This document shows positions 1-11,000 of a DNA stretch of 64,000 nt, one piece after another. The stretch comes from Marinicellulosiphila megalodicopiae (GTDB taxonomy: Bacteria > Pseudomonadota > Gammaproteobacteria > Pseudomonadales > Natronospirillaceae): positions 4,340,001 through 4,404,000 of the forward strand of contig NZ_AP023087.1 of assembly GCF_045862395.1 (NCBI RefSeq). The letters are read 5' to 3'. The notes beneath the pieces were generated by a model. That model did no database searches, had not been told where the DNA came from, and worked only from the letters and a program-made list of their open reading frames with translations. Position numbers and translations under genes: made by a program. Position 1 is the stretch's first letter. Each line of letters opens with the position of its first letter.

Positions 1-2638
1 GAGCTTCAATTCTATAATCTCCAGCGTCCACCCCCTGAAGATTCCACTCATAAGAATCATTTTTACCATCTAGATCCTCTTCTAACCCAGCCACAATTTC
101 AATACGCTGAGCATCACTAACGGCAAACAATGAAATCAAAGCATTGCTATCTTCATCTTCATCTTCCCATTGAATAGTAACAAATTGTGCTTCCACTATT
201 TCTTGATCAATAGGGAAAACAAACTCAAACCTTGGAGCTTGATTTAAAATAGGAAGCATAATATTAAATTCAAAAGTATCACTTGGCGCACTTTGAAGCG
301 CCTCCTCATCCACAGCAATTACATTCCAATAATAATTCTGATTATTTGACAATACTCCTGACTCAATTGTGATACTTGTTGAATCCGATTCCATTGAAAG
401 TACGCTATCCTCTAAATTGATATCAGAGTACATATTAAAAATATATGTTACGGAATCTGAATCTACATCGGATGTTTCAAACACCTCTAACGGAAATACT
501 AAAGTATTAAGTGTCGCCAAATTTGCTGGTGATTGCAGCAAAACTTGTTCAGGTGCTTCATTTGTTTCATTGACAAAAAACTCGGACTCTAACCACTGAC
601 TTGAAACAGTATTATCACTCGCTTTTACTCTCCAATAATACATTTGATTCTCAACCAAATCAGAAACACTCCAAATAACCGAACCATTCATTTCAACAAG
701 CACCTCTTTTGAAGTCGCATCATCAAATAAATTGTTATCTGCCAATTCAAACATATAGCTTACCGCTTGGCCTTCAGGATCAATCGCCGCATCACTTCTT
801 AGTTCAGCAAATGATGTGCTTAATTCTCCATTAGGAGATAGATTGCCTAAACCAAGTGGTGCATGATTTTGAGTACTAACAAAAATTTCAGCATTTGAAG
901 TAATAACCTGATCATTTGAATCGGATATCTCAGCCAACCAGTAATATTGAGTATCCTCTATCAATGACACATCAAGAGTCCAAGAGCTGTTTCCATCACT
1001 TGGAACACTAAGTGCTGAAGATTGAGCAATCAATAAATCATTTGAATCGTAAACTCTATATTGAATAGTTAAATCATCATTGTCGATATCACTAATACCT
1101 GAAACAAAAAGTTCAGGCTGAACGTTACTAATCTGAGTATTTAAGGGGATGACTTCATTGTATACTGGCGCATCATTTTGTGAATTAATAAAAAAATCTG
1201 CATAAACCCAATCAGTTAAAATAGGAGTATTCGTTATAGATTGAGCTCGTGCTCTCCAATAATAAGTTTGATTATCAATTAGCGCTTCTGTTAGTTCATC
1301 TTCCATTAACAGCCACGTTGTATTGATATTAGATTCATCAATTAAACTAGAAGCTAAAACATTAGAAAAATCAGATTCCGAACTTAACTCAAATATATAC
1401 TGGACTTGTATCAATTCAATATGAGAAGCATTCACAACAGATAATTCAGGTAAAAAAGGCGCTATTGAATCTTCAAATATTTCAGAAGAGTTAAGTGGGG
1501 CATTAACCATCGGCATAGTTAATACTAAATCAAAGATCGCCGGGTTTAGCCCATAACCTAATTCTTCAGAATTATTTAAACCATCATTATCAAAATCTGT
1601 TTCTAATGTTTGAGTCAAATCTGAAAAATACTGAAACTCCAGCTTATCCCTGAATCCGTCACTATCACTGTCGCTTTCTAGAATATTCAAAACTAAATCT
1701 AATGAGTTAAATTTACCTTGATTATCTCGTACCAATGCAGAGATAACATGCTCACCTGGCATTAGCATTACATCAATTACAGCACCTTGTCCTAATACAC
1801 CCTCTAAATTAGATTGCCAAATAATTTCATTAGAAATATCTCCTTGCTCTAAATCATTTGCTGAACTAGAAAGCTCAATTATTTGGTCATCGTATAAACT
1901 TCCTTGATGTATTAAAGCTGTTAATACCGGCGATTCATTAGTATCAAATATTTCGTATTGATGAGTTCTTACTACATTAAACTCTACATTTAAATCAAAC
2001 TCAAAATTCAAACCTACATGCTCAAACCCAAACTCGTTAATCACTTTCACATCAAAAGAATTATTAGCATCACTTATTATTGCATTTAAATTAATAGCCG
2101 TTTCACTTGAGCTAATAACTGAACTCACTGCTTGATTATTTATTTCATTTGTAACTACTACTAAATAATTTATTGTATCGACTGGAAGAGTTAATAATAA
2201 TTGCTCACCACTTAATAAAAATTCACTCTCTAAAGCTGTTGATATATTAATAACATCACTTATTGCGATATCATCTACAGTTAATTGGATTAAATACTCT
2301 TGCCCTTTCTTCAAATTTGAAAAAGTTACTCGCCTTAATCCATTATCATTTAATGATTGCGAAATTTCATTTGTTAAATTTTGATTTTGGTATTGCTTTA
2401 AGTTTGAATCCCATCTCAAATTCATTTGAGAATATTCAGTCGAATAAATAATCGATTCATTTATTTGCCCTGACTCATTTAAAAACTCAACTTCAACTTC
2501 ATCGGCATTATCTTGGTACCATGCTACTGTAAACGTAGTTGTTCCAATATCTGTTATAAAAATATTTTCTTGTTTAACTTCAGCGATAGAATTTAATGTA
2601 AAGGTCAATCCAAATATTATTACTAATAATTTATTCAT
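1..2638 (-). CDS. Exported FN3/Ig-repeat protein, C-terminus beyond window edge (partial)
   Basis: Last gene of the minus-strand operon; 879 codons are open from the ATG at 2638 to the window edge, so the 3' end is missing. A Sec signal peptide is visible (MNKLLVIIFGLTFTLNSIAE). An N-terminal FN3-like region of about 350 residues leads to a Ca-binding-type stretch with DSDSDGFRDKLE and TDFDNDGLNNSEE (thrombospondin-3-like). After that come several FN3-like modules, recognised by TYYWRARA, YYWLAEISD, YYWRVKASDN and YYWNVIAVDEE. The last visible part (VTIQWEDEDED then GVDAGDYRIEA) is another beta-sandwich module. The ATG overlaps the end of the rhodanese-like gene by 8 bases and has a GGGG ribosome site 6-7 bases upstream, so translational coupling is likely. 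No catalytic domain is visible. A role as a secreted or cell-surface partner of the giant protein upstream is inferred from the operon. Confidence 0.8.
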   Translation of the reverse strand, partial: MNKLLVIIFGLTFTLNSIAEVKQENIFITDIGTTTFTVAWYQDNADEVEVEFLNESGQINESIIYSTEYSQMNLRWDSNLKQYQNQNLTNEISQSLNDNGLRRVTFSNLKKGQEYLIQLTVDDIAISDVINISTALESEFLLSGEQLLLTLPVDTINYLVVVTNEINNQAVSSVISSSETAINLNAIISDANNSFDVKVINEFGFEHVGLNFEFDLNVEFNVVRTHQYEIFDTNESPVLTALIHQGSLYDDQIIELSSSANDLEQGDISNEIIWQSNLEGVLGQGAVIDVMLMPGEHVISALVRDNQGKFNSLDLVLNILESDSDSDGFRDKLEFQYFSDLTQTLETDFDNDGLNNSEELGYGLNPAIFDLVLTMPMVNAPLNSSEIFEDSIAPFLPELSVVNASHIELIQVQYIFELSSESDFSNVLASSLIDESNINTTWLLMEDELTEALIDNQTYYWRARAQSITNTPILTDWVYADFFINSQNDAPVYNEVIPLNTQISNVQPELFVSGISDIDNDDLTIQYRVYDSNDLLIAQSSALSVPSDGNSSWTLDVSLIEDTQYYWLAEISDSNDQVITSNAEIFVSTQNHAPLGLGNLSPNGELSTSFAELRSDAAIDPEGQAVSYMFELADNNLFDDATSKEVLVEMNGSVIWSVSDLVENQMYYWRVKASDNTVSSQWLESEFFVNETNEAPEQVLLQSPANLATLNTLVFPLEVFETSDVDSDSVTYIFNMYSDINLEDSVLSMESDSTSITIESGVLSNNQNYYWNVIAVDEEALQSAPSDTFEFNIMLPILNQAPRFEFVFPIDQEIVEAQFVTIQWEDEDEDSNALISLFAVSDAQRIEIVAGLEEDLDGKNDSYEWNLQGVDAGDYRIEA

Positions 2639-3398
2639 AAGACACCCCATCTGTACGAGACTTCTGCTTTATCTCACCCTTTACTGACAAGCTCTTTTCG
2701 CCTCCACCAAGAAGTAAAACAATAATATTTTTATTACCTGATAAATACACAGCTAATCGATCAGCAATATGATCACCGTCCCCCACAACCACCACGTTTT
2801 GTTTATTTTGTAGATCAATGCTTAACTCATTCCAAATTTCTTTAGATATAACTTCATCATAAACAGGCATCGGTGCTTCAATTATTGAATAATTATTAAA
2901 ATGCAGTTTTATACTTTCTTTCTCCACAGATTTACGGATATCGATTATTGTTTTAGATACACTAATATTTTTATCAATTTCAATAAGTTGCTGATAATTG
3001 ACAGTAGTAATTTCAGGCAACTCTAATCCGCTAGATTTAGAAATTCGATTTTTTTGAACACTTTGCCAAGCTTCAAAACCGCCTTCTAAAATCTCAACAT
3101 CAGCTCCCGTTTTCTCCTCAAAAATCAATTTAGCATTTTTCGCATCATCACTTAACAAACCTGCATCATAAATCACAACAGCGCTAAATGGTGGAAATTT
3201 TTTATTACTCAATATTTTAAAAGGAATATTAATAGCGCCAACAATGTGATTATTTTGATATTCGAGATTTGTTCTTAAATCAATAACAACCACCCTTTCG
3301 TTACGATCAAATTTCTCCTTTAATTGGTCAACAGATATAGCAATACTGTTAGCGCTTAAAAAGCTCATTAACAGACTAATTATTATTCTAGTTTTCAT
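2631..3398 (-). CDS. Exported double rhodanese-like protein lacking catalytic cysteines
   Basis: About 255 residues with a Sec signal peptide (IIISLLMSFLSANSIA), so periplasmic or exported. Domain 1 shows the rhodanese pattern: VVVIDLRTNLEY, HIVGAINIP and GGFEAWQ. At the active-site loop it reads VVIYDAG, where a rhodanese has a Cys. Domain 2 (IIDIRKSVEKE, then NVVVVGDGD, then LLLGGGEKSL) also has no Cys in the loop. Sulfur transfer is therefore unlikely, and a binding or structural role is inferred. An ATG two codons upstream (3404) is possible, but the GGAA sequence is better spaced from the ATG at 3398. The gene overlaps the protease gene upstream by 11 bases and the FN3 gene downstream by 8. 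Secreted rhodanese-like folds without cysteine have no general known function. Confidence 0.8.
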   Translation of the reverse strand: MKTRIIISLLMSFLSANSIAISVDQLKEKFDRNERVVVIDLRTNLEYQNNHIVGAINIPFKILSNKKFPPFSAVVIYDAGLLSDDAKNAKLIFEEKTGADVEILEGGFEAWQSVQKNRISKSSGLELPEITTVNYQQLIEIDKNISVSKTIIDIRKSVEKESIKLHFNNYSIIEAPMPVYDEVISKEIWNELSIDLQNKQNVVVVGDGDHIADRLAVYLSGNKNIIVLLLGGGEKSLSVKGEIKQKSRTDGVSYE

Positions 3399-4086
3399 AT
3401 TCATTTTCCATTTGTAATACTACTACTGCTTTAGTAGATAAAATTTCACTTAATTTTGATTCAATTAACTTTAAATGCCTAGGAAACATTTCACCTGTTT
3501 TAGTATTCTTTCCCATTAATGAACCTTTATAAATTTCTTTTTCATTAGTTGCTCCATTTGAATATTCATCAAATGCACCAATAAAATGCCCCACTTCATG
3601 CGCTGCTATATTTGCATCCATCAAAACTGACCAGTGATGTGTATCAATGGCAAATCTATTACTACCAACCACCACTCGATGCGCCCCTTTGTATGAAGAA
3701 AACTTCACTTTAAATACCAAAGGTATCGTTTCAGAAAAAGCATTCACAGAAAATCGATTGTTATACTTTGCATCGATTGCATCTAACCAGTTTTGCTTCA
3801 CTTGATTCAAATCAAACCCACTTACACTTTGTTCACTTAGTATTTGAATCAATATTTCAATTTCTATAAAGTCTTCAAAAAAAGAAACATTAAACTTAGC
3901 AGGCCATTGTTTATTATTTTGTGCAAACATCTGCTGTTCGATGATTGCTTTTTCATGATTTACAAATCCACTAAATACCGACACTTTTTTTTCAATTGAT
4001 TGTCTGTCTTGATGTGTTTTGTAAAACAACACCACAAGTAAAACCAGAACAACTAATACGAAAAACAAACCATAAACTTTTTTCAA
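3388..4086 (-). CDS. Membrane-anchored metzincin-like zinc metalloprotease
   Basis: 232 residues. Residues 4-22 are a hydrophobic signal anchor (VYGLFFVLVVLVLLVVLFY) after a short basic start, so the catalytic part should face the periplasm. The zinc motif HEVGHFIGAFDEY is at 163-175, fitting HExxHxxGxxD with Asp173 as possible third ligand. A Met-turn candidate (SLMG, Met191) follows 16 residues later. HExxHxxGxxDEY followed by LMG and a P-R-[YH] stretch also occurs in proteases found next to large Ca-binding repeat proteins. The start codon is TTG, one base after the upstream stop, with a GGAAA ribosome site nearby. The gene lies directly downstream of the giant Hint protein and its partner, so processing of one of these is a reasonable inference. 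Substrate unknown. Confidence 0.82.
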   Translation of the reverse strand: MKKVYGLFFVLVVLVLLVVLFYKTHQDRQSIEKKVSVFSGFVNHEKAIIEQQMFAQNNKQWPAKFNVSFFEDFIEIEILIQILSEQSVSGFDLNQVKQNWLDAIDAKYNNRFSVNAFSETIPLVFKVKFSSYKGAHRVVVGSNRFAIDTHHWSVLMDANIAAHEVGHFIGAFDEYSNGATNEKEIYKGSLMGKNTKTGEMFPRHLKLIESKLSEILSTKAVVVLQMENEYEN

Positions 4087-4087
4087 T

Positions 4088-7000
4088 TTATGGTTTCCAG
4101 CTTTCTACAGGGTTAATTACATTTATAAACAGCACTGAATTATTTGTGATTTTAAAATTATCACCAAATGGCTGATTATTTATCACGCTCATCATCACCC
4201 ATTTACCTGTTTTTTTCTCAAACATTCTTATTTGCTGTAAATTATCTACACCAATATTTTTAACTATATCTAAAGCAGTTGTGTCATCAGCAAAACAATG
4301 ATCGGCCAGTACATTTAGGCCAACAGTTAAATTATGTGTGCCACATGCAAAGTTTGCTAAATTTAAAATATAATTATCATCAAATTTAACCCAAAGAGAA
4401 TCACCCTCAGATAAAACATAATTTGATTCAGGGTCTAAAATATTTGAAACAGTTATTTCATCCATCAATACATCTGGTGACAATTGATTATACCGACGAA
4501 TACTAGTTACGCTCGATTGTTCATTCCATTTTGTTAATAATTCAGAAGCCGTTGAAACCACATCCAGCATTCCAGCTGTCACAACAACCAAATTATAATC
4601 ATCCACTACCGCCTGTAAATTTGGTAACGTTCCATATTTCACCAAACTTGAATTTTGAGTAATCTCAGTAAAAAATACATTTTCTTGACTTAACACAGGC
4701 TTTTCTTTTTGTGAGCTATGATTCGACAATTGAACTTTTGCAAAATTTTCTAGGTGCATCATTCTAAGATTTATTTCACTTTCACCGCTTAAATCCTCTT
4801 CGAAGACAACCCAATCACCATTAATATTTGGTCTTGATTCATCTTCAGCTGAATCAGTTAACTGAAATTTTTCTTGCATACCTAAATGATACCCATAAAT
4901 ATCCAGTTGCTGTGCACTGTTATCTGACCAAACTATCCATTGCCCAGAAATAGATGGATGGTATTGACCAAATCCATCAGCACTTAAATTTTTAATTTCA
5001 TTTGAAATTAAATCTTTAAAATATATATCGCCATAACCCACATCCGAAAAATCTTGCCAAACTACTTTTTGTTGCCACACTTCTGGATCAAATTGATCTT
5101 GAGTAGATTCCATTATTAACTGCGAAGTTTGATCAATTAAATGATACGCTTTAATTAATTGCGGTGCATTTGGATCACTCACAGGCTGAGTTTGATACAC
5201 AACCCAAGGCCAATAAACACTTGGTTTAGTTTCATTTATATCAGAAGAATCCGACTGAAAAATAACTTGGTTTGTATTTAAATCAAATACTTCAATATCC
5301 CAATTACCATCTGACTGCCTTGCTTGCCATACAACATAATCACCATCAGTTTTTGGATTAATTTGATTAAAGCTACTACTTATTAATTGTTGATCAATTT
5401 GCATATCGAGTGTTTTAGCAAACACATTCCAAACACCTTCACGCTGATCTTGCCAAACGACCCAGTCCCCATTTGCATCCACTTGCTTTTGTTGACTGTG
5501 CGTATCCGCTAATAGAATATTTTGACCTAACAGATCACCAACTTGCACCGCACTTACAACTGAATTTGTTTGCCCTAAGGCATCTTCAACTTCAATTACA
5601 ATACTATACCAACCTGCTTGTGCATTTTTCCCATCATCAAACTTACCGTCCCAATTAAAAATATATTCATCCTGATCATTAACTAATGCTTGGCTAAATT
5701 TCAAAGCCTCCTCAGGTAAATAACTAAAGTAATGTTGATCAATTAAAATCGTTTGTGAACTTGCATTTTCAAGTGCTTGCCATTGACTGCCAATTGCACC
5801 CACGACTGATAATTGATGTTCGCCATTTGTTAAATAATCAATGGATAATACTTTACTAATTGGTTGCTCAGCTCTGAAATAATTAGCACCAACCGTCCAA
5901 CGATATTGTTCAACCGATTCAACATTTAGATTTACAAAATCAAAAACAGTAGGCGTTTCTAAATTTGTAATTTTTATTTCTTCAGCAGTTTGATCTATTA
6001 TCCAAGAAACATTTACTGTTGAAGAATTCTCAAACAATCCAAATTCGTGACGACCTTGAATTTCTAAATTAATTGAACCTGATAAATCAGTAAGATTTAA
6101 AGTTTGAGAAGCATCTCTAGCCAAACTCCATTGTCCTTGATTAATTCTATATCGATAATAATCAACAAATTGCCCAGAAATATTCAATTGATAATCAGTT
6201 TGATTTGAAGGCGAAATAGGTGTGTTCATCAATACGGGTTTTGCATAAATTCCTTCATAAACTTTTCCAGTGAAAACCATACCATCTGCAACTGAGTTGC
6301 TATTCACAATCAAATTTAATGAGGAATCTTTAATAGACAAACTTTCAGATGCTGGAATAAATTGCGTCACATTTTGATCGACTATCATTATATTTGGAAC
6401 ACTTGCTATAACATTGATTTGAACAGTATTCACAACCTCTTCGTTTTCATAACTATCTTCAGCATAAAAATTAAGACTATAACTTCCTGCAGCCAGTTCA
6501 AATGGATAAGCAGGCTTAAAATCTTCATCATCAATTGCATAATAAATCGCAACTGGACTTTGATCTTCACTGATAAAGAAAATTTGAGTCTCTGGTAAAA
6601 TATTATATTGATCATTTTGCTCTTCAAATTCCCCTCTGAAATATACATTGGTAACTGGTGCAATGACATCTGAATCAACTGTTTTATAAGTCACTTCATA
6701 TTGATATTGAGCTAAATCCACATTATCAAAAATATTTAAATAATTAAGTTTTTGATTATTAGGTTCTGCGTATCTTGTATTTACCCAGGCATTTTTTGCA
6801 TTTAATATTTTACCATCTGATCGAACAACCGATTCAATTGGGTACTTACCCTGCGCTGGATCTGTTACGCGAATGAAACCCCAATTTTCAACTAATGCCT
6901 CTACCGTGACTGTCGCTTTATTTCCAATCAATGCACTTACTTGCGTTTGAGTTAAATGATTAACAGGTAATTCATTGCAATCTGTTTCAAATAAAGTATC

Positions 7001-8056
7001 TGGAATTAAATCCGTTTGTGATTTATTTGTTGTCGCTAAAAAGTCAGTTAAACCATCACGCCCTGGCATGTCATTTAATACTTCTTGAACGATAAAATAA
7101 GCGTTAAGTGATTTTATTACACTTGTATCTTCGCCGCCCAATTCACTTGCATGGGTATAACGGGCGTTGAATTCAGTAAATTCACCTGACAATGAACTAA
7201 TCATATCCCAAGCACCTTTCGCACAACTGCCTGGTTCAATATTTCCAAGATTAACCGTCAAAGAATTATAATCAGTTGGCTCATCATTAATTCTAGAACC
7301 AATTAATTGGGGGACAACCAATAAGTCTTCTAGATCTTCAACAATCGTTGGTTGCTCAGATGCAATCGTTACTTTGTTTGCCGCACCAAAACCAGCATTC
7401 TTAACTAAAACACCCAAAGTAAATGGAATTGGAGACTCAACAGTATCCAACGTAAAAGGATTATCTCCATCAACATCCCTTGGTTGAAAGTATGTAATTT
7501 CTAATTGTGGTTCGGGTTTAACTAAAATTGAATCAGGAATGACCGCTAATAAATCTGGATCAATTGAGCTGCCATATAAACTCCCTGCTAAATCCACATC
7601 AACTTCGTAATTTATTCCAGCTTGGCTTTCACCCCCAGCGGAAATTTTTGGAATAATAAACCAGTTTACGGTTGCCGTTTCTCCTGGTTGTATCAGTCCT
7701 TGTCCATCTACGCCACTCACACCAATTAACTCAGGAGGCTGTACAAAGAACAAATCAGAAGCCTCTACCATTTCACCTTCATCATTTTCAACAGCAAATT
7801 TTAATGAAGCAGAAAAATCAGTAATAACGGCATCGCCTTCATTATTGGTTACTTTTAAAGTAGCTAAAAAACCAATTCTTTCTAACGCAAGTTCTTGTTT
7901 GATTTCCATTCTTATATAAGAACATAAACCTTGGAATTCTTGCGCTGAAAACGAAAGGCTTGATACTAGAATCAACCCTAACGTTATTACGGATTTAATC
8001 ATTTTATTTTGAATCATTGATTTCATGTTTTTCATCGATTTGATTACTGTATTCAT
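4088..8056 (-). CDS. Secreted partner protein: CARDB-like/FlgD-like domains plus TolB-type beta-propeller
   Basis: 1,322 residues. The ATG at 8056 overlaps the stop of the giant gene (ATGA), and AAGGAG lies about 8 bases upstream, which fixes the start despite a long n-region before the signal peptide (SVITLGLILVSSLSFSAQ). Residues about 40-350 begin QGLCSYIRMEIKQELALER and contain FFVQPPEL, GETATVNWFIIP and YFQPRDVDGDNPF. To my recollection this conserved block follows Ig/CARDB repeats inside giant secreted proteins of other bacteria. Next come Ig-like modules and a FlgD-like segment (FNWDGKFDDGKNAQAGWYS, about residue 805). A six-bladed-type propeller follows at about 853-1135, with blades marked by GDWVVWQDQR, GDYVVWQARQ, QKVVWQDFSD, GQWIVWSDNS and GDWVVFEED. 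No enzyme motif is seen. It probably acts outside the cell or in the periplasm with the product of the gene above. Confidence 0.85.
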   Translation of the reverse strand: MNTVIKSMKNMKSMIQNKMIKSVITLGLILVSSLSFSAQEFQGLCSYIRMEIKQELALERIGFLATLKVTNNEGDAVITDFSASLKFAVENDEGEMVEASDLFFVQPPELIGVSGVDGQGLIQPGETATVNWFIIPKISAGGESQAGINYEVDVDLAGSLYGSSIDPDLLAVIPDSILVKPEPQLEITYFQPRDVDGDNPFTLDTVESPIPFTLGVLVKNAGFGAANKVTIASEQPTIVEDLEDLLVVPQLIGSRINDEPTDYNSLTVNLGNIEPGSCAKGAWDMISSLSGEFTEFNARYTHASELGGEDTSVIKSLNAYFIVQEVLNDMPGRDGLTDFLATTNKSQTDLIPDTLFETDCNELPVNHLTQTQVSALIGNKATVTVEALVENWGFIRVTDPAQGKYPIESVVRSDGKILNAKNAWVNTRYAEPNNQKLNYLNIFDNVDLAQYQYEVTYKTVDSDVIAPVTNVYFRGEFEEQNDQYNILPETQIFFISEDQSPVAIYYAIDDEDFKPAYPFELAAGSYSLNFYAEDSYENEEVVNTVQINVIASVPNIMIVDQNVTQFIPASESLSIKDSSLNLIVNSNSVADGMVFTGKVYEGIYAKPVLMNTPISPSNQTDYQLNISGQFVDYYRYRINQGQWSLARDASQTLNLTDLSGSINLEIQGRHEFGLFENSSTVNVSWIIDQTAEEIKITNLETPTVFDFVNLNVESVEQYRWTVGANYFRAEQPISKVLSIDYLTNGEHQLSVVGAIGSQWQALENASSQTILIDQHYFSYLPEEALKFSQALVNDQDEYIFNWDGKFDDGKNAQAGWYSIVIEVEDALGQTNSVVSAVQVGDLLGQNILLADTHSQQKQVDANGDWVVWQDQREGVWNVFAKTLDMQIDQQLISSSFNQINPKTDGDYVVWQARQSDGNWDIEVFDLNTNQVIFQSDSSDINETKPSVYWPWVVYQTQPVSDPNAPQLIKAYHLIDQTSQLIMESTQDQFDPEVWQQKVVWQDFSDVGYGDIYFKDLISNEIKNLSADGFGQYHPSISGQWIVWSDNSAQQLDIYGYHLGMQEKFQLTDSAEDESRPNINGDWVVFEEDLSGESEINLRMMHLENFAKVQLSNHSSQKEKPVLSQENVFFTEITQNSSLVKYGTLPNLQAVVDDYNLVVVTAGMLDVVSTASELLTKWNEQSSVTSIRRYNQLSPDVLMDEITVSNILDPESNYVLSEGDSLWVKFDDNYILNLANFACGTHNLTVGLNVLADHCFADDTTALDIVKNIGVDNLQQIRMFEKKTGKWVMMSVINNQPFGDNFKITNNSVLFINVINPVESWKP

Positions 8057-11000
8057 TGTTGCGTCTCCTTTTCTAAGTTAAGGATCGCTTTAGGCTTTAT
8101 TTGGAAGATTGAACTTTGCTGCCATTTTTGTTCTTGAGTATTTAATAACAACTCAGTGACACTATCGTCAGTTTTTGCTCCACATTGCTGATAAACAAGC
8201 GCACCGTTTGCATAGTACGACTGTAAATTTTCAACATCAAAGTTATAAACAATTGTATTCACTTCACGACGAGAGCTTTCCATCAACTGCCCAAACTGAC
8301 CTTCTGATAATGCGAACGTATCTCCAATTTCAAGATCACCAGCTAAAATCCAAGCTTTCTTATTTTGAACCCAGTAATGATGTTCATCCGTTGTTTCCAC
8401 TCTTAACAGCTCGCCAGTTTGAGAGTTTTGATACCTCAACTCTCGTAAATGGTCAGTTTGACGCTCGTATACTTTCATAACACTTGCACCGGATCCATCA
8501 AAGCCTTGTACTTGATCGCGAAGCTGAATATCTTCAATTGCTTTGCTTGTACCATCAGCCATTAGAATTGGTGTTCCTGGAACAAAACAACCCGTTCCTC
8601 CTGCGCCGTAGCCTGTTCCATATTGAGTGGATTGAGTTTGCGTTGATTGAGCATCTGTAGGTGATGTCTTGCAGTGAACTGCTGGAATATAGTCTTTAAC
8701 TTTTTCAAGCATATCCCCTAATTTGCCAGGGCATTTAACACCCCCACCTAAATCTATAGTTTGATCTGTTCCTTCCGCTCCAATTCCAACACCGCCACAA
8801 ATACTAAAATTCAATTTAATTCCAGTATTTGATCCAGCAGTTCGCGGCAAGTTTTCATTGATCGAGCGATATGCAGCAAACAAAAATGCTGACAACCCGT
8901 TTACAACATCATCTAAAGAAATTGACGCACTGGTTTGAATTGATCCACATTCAAAATCAGGTGCCGCAGGTAAAATACCCCCAACTGGACCGTAATATCT
9001 AAACTTAAATGGAATCTCAACAGTTTCCATCGCCCCTAATACAGGCATGTAATCTATTAACGGCTCCCAAGATCCCCATGCAGTGGTTTGCCCTTCAATG
9101 GTTAAGTCAGTTAAATTCTTAAGCCCATAGTTAGAAACATTTATCGGAACAACTACTTCAAGTCCAGGTGTAGGGTTATTAAATTCTGTATGAATCGGAT
9201 CAACCACTAACACAGGAACTGGAACATGAGTTTCAAATTTCTGCTCGATGACAATTTCATATCGATCGGTATAAGGCACTGGCACAACATTAAAAGTAAC
9301 GGTTACTAATGACTTATCTAATTCAACAGACTCTAAAATCACTTGATCCGCTTGAATATCAATAACACCAGAAGCCGTACTATGACCAGGTGCACTCACC
9401 TGATAAGTCCATTGACCAATGTTGATATCCTCAATGATTACTTTGCCATCAAAATCCGTCGTAAATGGACCTAAATCTTGTTGCACAACAGTATTTCGTA
9501 ATCGAACGGTCGCATTTTCAACTTGCAACCCTAAGATATTAAACACATCAAATTGCACAGAGCCATTTACTGCGGACGTTAATAATGTATAAACATACGT
9601 ATCCAAAGGCGCTATCGCATTGGAACCATTAAATTGATACACATCTTCGTGATAACCAAAATCGGCATCTGTAGGAGGCGTTAGCATCACATCAATTGAA
9701 ACGCTTTGACCTACTGCCACATCGCCTAATTGAACTACACCATTATTTTTTTCTTGTGTGACACCCATCCAAGTAACGTTTTCTGGCAAGGTTACAAAAG
9801 CATTCTCAAGGGTACGTAACCCCGTATTCTCAAGAATTAATGGCACAATTCTTTGCTCACCACGATTCATACTGACATCAATATATCCCGCTTTTGGTGA
9901 CACCACTTTCATAATTGGCACCGCATCGCTCAATGTCACTTTTGCTTCAAAGGTTACTGTTGCACCTTGCTCAGTCAATATTCTGTATCGAACATATAAC
10001 TCTTCTGGTGCATCAAGCTGCGCTGTTAAATTAACCGTCACATTCACTTCACCATCTGGTGCTAGCAATATGTTATTACCGCTTTCTAGCTCACCTGACA
10101 CTCGATACTCAGGCACTTCTGCACCCTCAGAATCAAGCGTATAAGCGCTGAAATCTAGTGCAATTTGTGTGATTAATTCTGAACTTGCGTTAATCAGCTT
10201 TATATCAATATCCAAGCTGTCTGCTTTAGATGATCGGATATTACCAAAACTCGGATTAGCATAGAGACGCATGTATGAGAATTGAGCCTGATTTAGTTGA
10301 TCCACTACATCTGGGTGAGATGCCCAAACATCAAACTGACCACCCAAACCTAGACTTGGCACATACTCAAATTCAAACTCACCAATTTCATTTACAACAA
10401 CTTCTTCGTACCACTTATATCCACGAACATTAAACCCAATTTTGACATCTACATTAGCTGCAAAACTATCATCAATTCGATTAAATGCCTGGCCTGTAAT
10501 TAGCACAGTCTCGTTATCCGAATAGAAATCATGCTCCACATTCGCAATTGCATAATATGGCGTTTGAGTAATACCCGATAAAGTAGAGCCGGTGATAGCT
10601 CCATCCATTCCAACGATATAATCATTAAAATGTAACTGCTCAATAGTGGCTACAAACTCAATAGAACTGCCTGATTCAATACCAGCTGGCACCAGTACAT
10701 TCATATCTATACAGATTGTCTCATTTGCACCTAAATGCACTTGAGCATCGCCGTTACTTTGAATAAATGATCCATTAGGAATTCCTGAGTAAGTGCCTCT
10801 TGCTAATTCAAAACCATTTTCATCGTTTATTTGAACCCACAATTCGCCAGGATCTTCACCATTTTTCTTACTTGCAATGAAGTAAGCAGAAACAAAACTA
10901 TGGTTAGTAATACAAGCTTGAACGGTTGTGGTTGAACCTGCTAATGGCACATCATTTAAACCAACTGAAAGCATTTGATCGGGCACTTGAATATCATCAA

